A DNA stretch of 64,000 bases from Solilutibacter silvestris (lineage in GTDB: Bacteria; Pseudomonadota; Gammaproteobacteria; Xanthomonadales; Xanthomonadaceae), in the NCBI RefSeq assembly GCF_002895945.1, contig NZ_NPZB01000001.1, positions 821,501-885,500 of the forward strand. Reading direction: 5' to 3'. The position numbers and the translations under genes are program-made. The notes beneath the pieces are model-generated. The model was given only the letters and a program-made list of their open reading frames with translations. It ran no database searches and was not told the origin of the DNA. This document shows, one piece after another, positions 62,800 through 64,000 of the stretch (its first letter is position 1; every line of letters starts with the position of its first letter).

Positions 62800-63990
62800 A
62801 TGGTGGATTCGATGATGCTCAAGATCGCATCGGCGCTGCTGCTCGCCTGCGCCTGTTTTCCTGCCACGGCCGGGCAGGCGTTGGCGCCCGTTGAGGCGCG
62901 CGTACCGTTCGCGCCGGCGCCTTTCGTCGGCAGCGATGGTTTCAGGCACCTGGCGTACGAATTGCACGTCACCAACTTCTATGGCGATACCGGCCCATTG
63001 CGTCCCTTGTCGTTGCAGGTTGTTGCCGATGGAGCAAACAACCCGCTTCTTGTCCGGGATGCCAAGGCGTTGATGCAGATGGTTCGACCGGCGCCGCCCG
63101 AGGATGCGGTGGTGTCGATTCCCGCTGGCAAACGCGCGGTTTTTTTCATCTGGATCACGCTGCCTGCGCACGCCGCCTTGCCGCGGATCCTGCGGCATCG
63201 TGTTGAATTCGAGACCGACAAACATGTCGTGGTCACGCTCGATGGCGCGGCGATCCGGATCGACGAGCGAAAACCAATGGTGCTGGGGTCACCATTGCGC
63301 GGTGGTCGCTGGTTGGCGCATGAAGGCCCGGGCAACATGCAGTCGCATCACTGGAGCAGTCTGGTCGCGGTCAACGGCAATCTCACCATTCCACAGCGTT
63401 ATGCGTTGGACCTGGTCGGCGTGGATGCGCAAGGGCATGTCATGAAGCCGGGCACGCAGGATGGCGCGGCATCGCTACATGCAAACTGGGTGGGTTATGG
63501 CGCAGAAGTGATCGCGGTTGCGGATGGAATCGTGCGCAGTGCCCGCGATGGCGAGGAGGAGCATCGCCCGCTGTCGCCGCAGCCCGAGCCGGCAGCGCTC
63601 ACCGCCGATGGCCTGTTCGGCAACTACGTCGTTCTCGAAATCGGGACTGGCGTGTTCGCTAGTTATGCGCATCTGCAGCGTGGCAGCGTCAAGATGAAAA
63701 CGGGTGACCACGTGCATCGCGGCGATCTGCTCGGGCGCGTGGGGCAGTCGGGCAATTCGGCGGCGCCCCATCTGCATTTCCAGTTGTCGAACGCGGCTAC
63801 CTTCGAGGGTTCCGAGGGGATTCCGTATGCCTTCGATCATTTCGATGTCTTCGGCACGGAAACCGAAGCGCAACTCTTCGGCCAGGGTGATCCCTGGAAA
63901 GCGGCTCCGGTAGTCCATGACCGCGTGCAGCTGCCTTTGAACGATGTTGTCATCCGCTTCGGCGACGAATCTCGAGAAAGCATGCGTTAG
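62800..63990 (+). CDS. exported M23-family peptidase (LytM-like)
   Basis: 396 residues from ATG 62800, two bases after the preceding stop. Signal peptide (IASALLLACACFPATAG). A beta-rich N-terminal domain (~30-155) is followed by the M23 fold. Seen are VIAVADGIVRSARDG, NYVVLEIGTGVFASYAHLQR, GDHVHRGDLLGRVGQSGNSA and PHLHFQLSN, with the HLHF zinc ligands. The usual HxxxD first ligand site is weak: a region LHANWVGYG stands where H..D is expected, so the metal site may be incomplete. A peptidoglycan or elastin-like peptidase, or a non-catalytic activator. Confidence 0.88.
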   Translation: MVDSMMLKIASALLLACACFPATAGQALAPVEARVPFAPAPFVGSDGFRHLAYELHVTNFYGDTGPLRPLSLQVVADGANNPLLVRDAKALMQMVRPAPPEDAVVSIPAGKRAVFFIWITLPAHAALPRILRHRVEFETDKHVVVTLDGAAIRIDERKPMVLGSPLRGGRWLAHEGPGNMQSHHWSSLVAVNGNLTIPQRYALDLVGVDAQGHVMKPGTQDGAASLHANWVGYGAEVIAVADGIVRSARDGEEEHRPLSPQPEPAALTADGLFGNYVVLEIGTGVFASYAHLQRGSVKMKTGDHVHRGDLLGRVGQSGNSAAPHLHFQLSNAATFEGSEGIPYAFDHFDVFGTETEAQLFGQGDPWKAAPVVHDRVQLPLNDVVIRFGDESRESMR

Positions 63991-64000
63991 CCCTCCAGAG

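Overview
The window is high-GC gammaproteobacterial DNA, most likely from the Xanthomonadales/Lysobacterales. The evidence for this is a DUF3247-type protein and a DUF4034-type TPR protein (both, as far as I recall, concentrated in that group), a split B12-dependent ribonucleotide reductase (NrdJa/NrdJb), the aroQ-accB-accC order and a groESL locus with a sigma32 promoter. I cannot name a genus. No rRNA, tRNA or CRISPR array was found.

Layout: (a) 1-2089, chromosomal flank: a truncated FAD oxidoreductase, a small membrane protein and a small hypothetical gene. (b) 2090-15657, a 13.57-kb transposon. It has 25-bp terminal inverted repeats (24/25 identical) directly bordered by an 8-bp target duplication (GTTTCATG at 2082-2089 and 15658-15665). 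The IS1595/ISXO2-type transposase lies near the right end. The cargo is an XRE regulator, a lipoprotein, an 819-residue helical-repeat protein, a Sec-exported YD-repeat/RHS protein whose swapped C-terminus looks like a Tlde1/DUF2778 peptidoglycan-acting toxin with an exported candidate immunity protein, a transglutaminase-like exported protein, a free-standing exported RHS tip and a small membrane protein. (c) 15740-21179: iron-permease-like, CBS, DUF3247, small stress-type and periplasmic proteins, DUF2058 and a YgjP-like metallopeptidase. (d) 21273-24325: nrdJa-nrdJb behind two NrdR-like boxes. (e) 24541-30903: Do-type protease, lipoprotein, YqjD/YqjE-type envelope proteins, AI-2E-type transporter, HAD hydrolase, M17 aminopeptidase. 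(f) 30898-35141: ABC-2 exporter with a DesK/DesR-like two-component system, divergent from (g) a MacAB-like efflux operon, 35326-39841. (h) 39865-46238: EamA transporter, accC-accB-aroQ, a TlpA-like thioredoxin and a DsbD with two tandem alpha domains. (i) groES-groEL. (j) 48602-61150: a BaeSR-like two-component system, an S41 peptidase and an MdtABC-plus-outer-membrane-factor efflux operon. (k) A PYROXD2-like oxidoreductase and an M23 endopeptidase close the window.

Most of the chromosomal part is envelope biology: two export operons each beside a two-component system, periplasmic proteases, disulfide chemistry and chaperonins. The transposon adds a compact polymorphic-toxin locus in which five of the eight cargo products carry Sec or lipoprotein signals. 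The main novelty is this transposon: IS1595-family elements are normally 1-2 kb, and here the ends and the target duplication can be read directly from the sequence.
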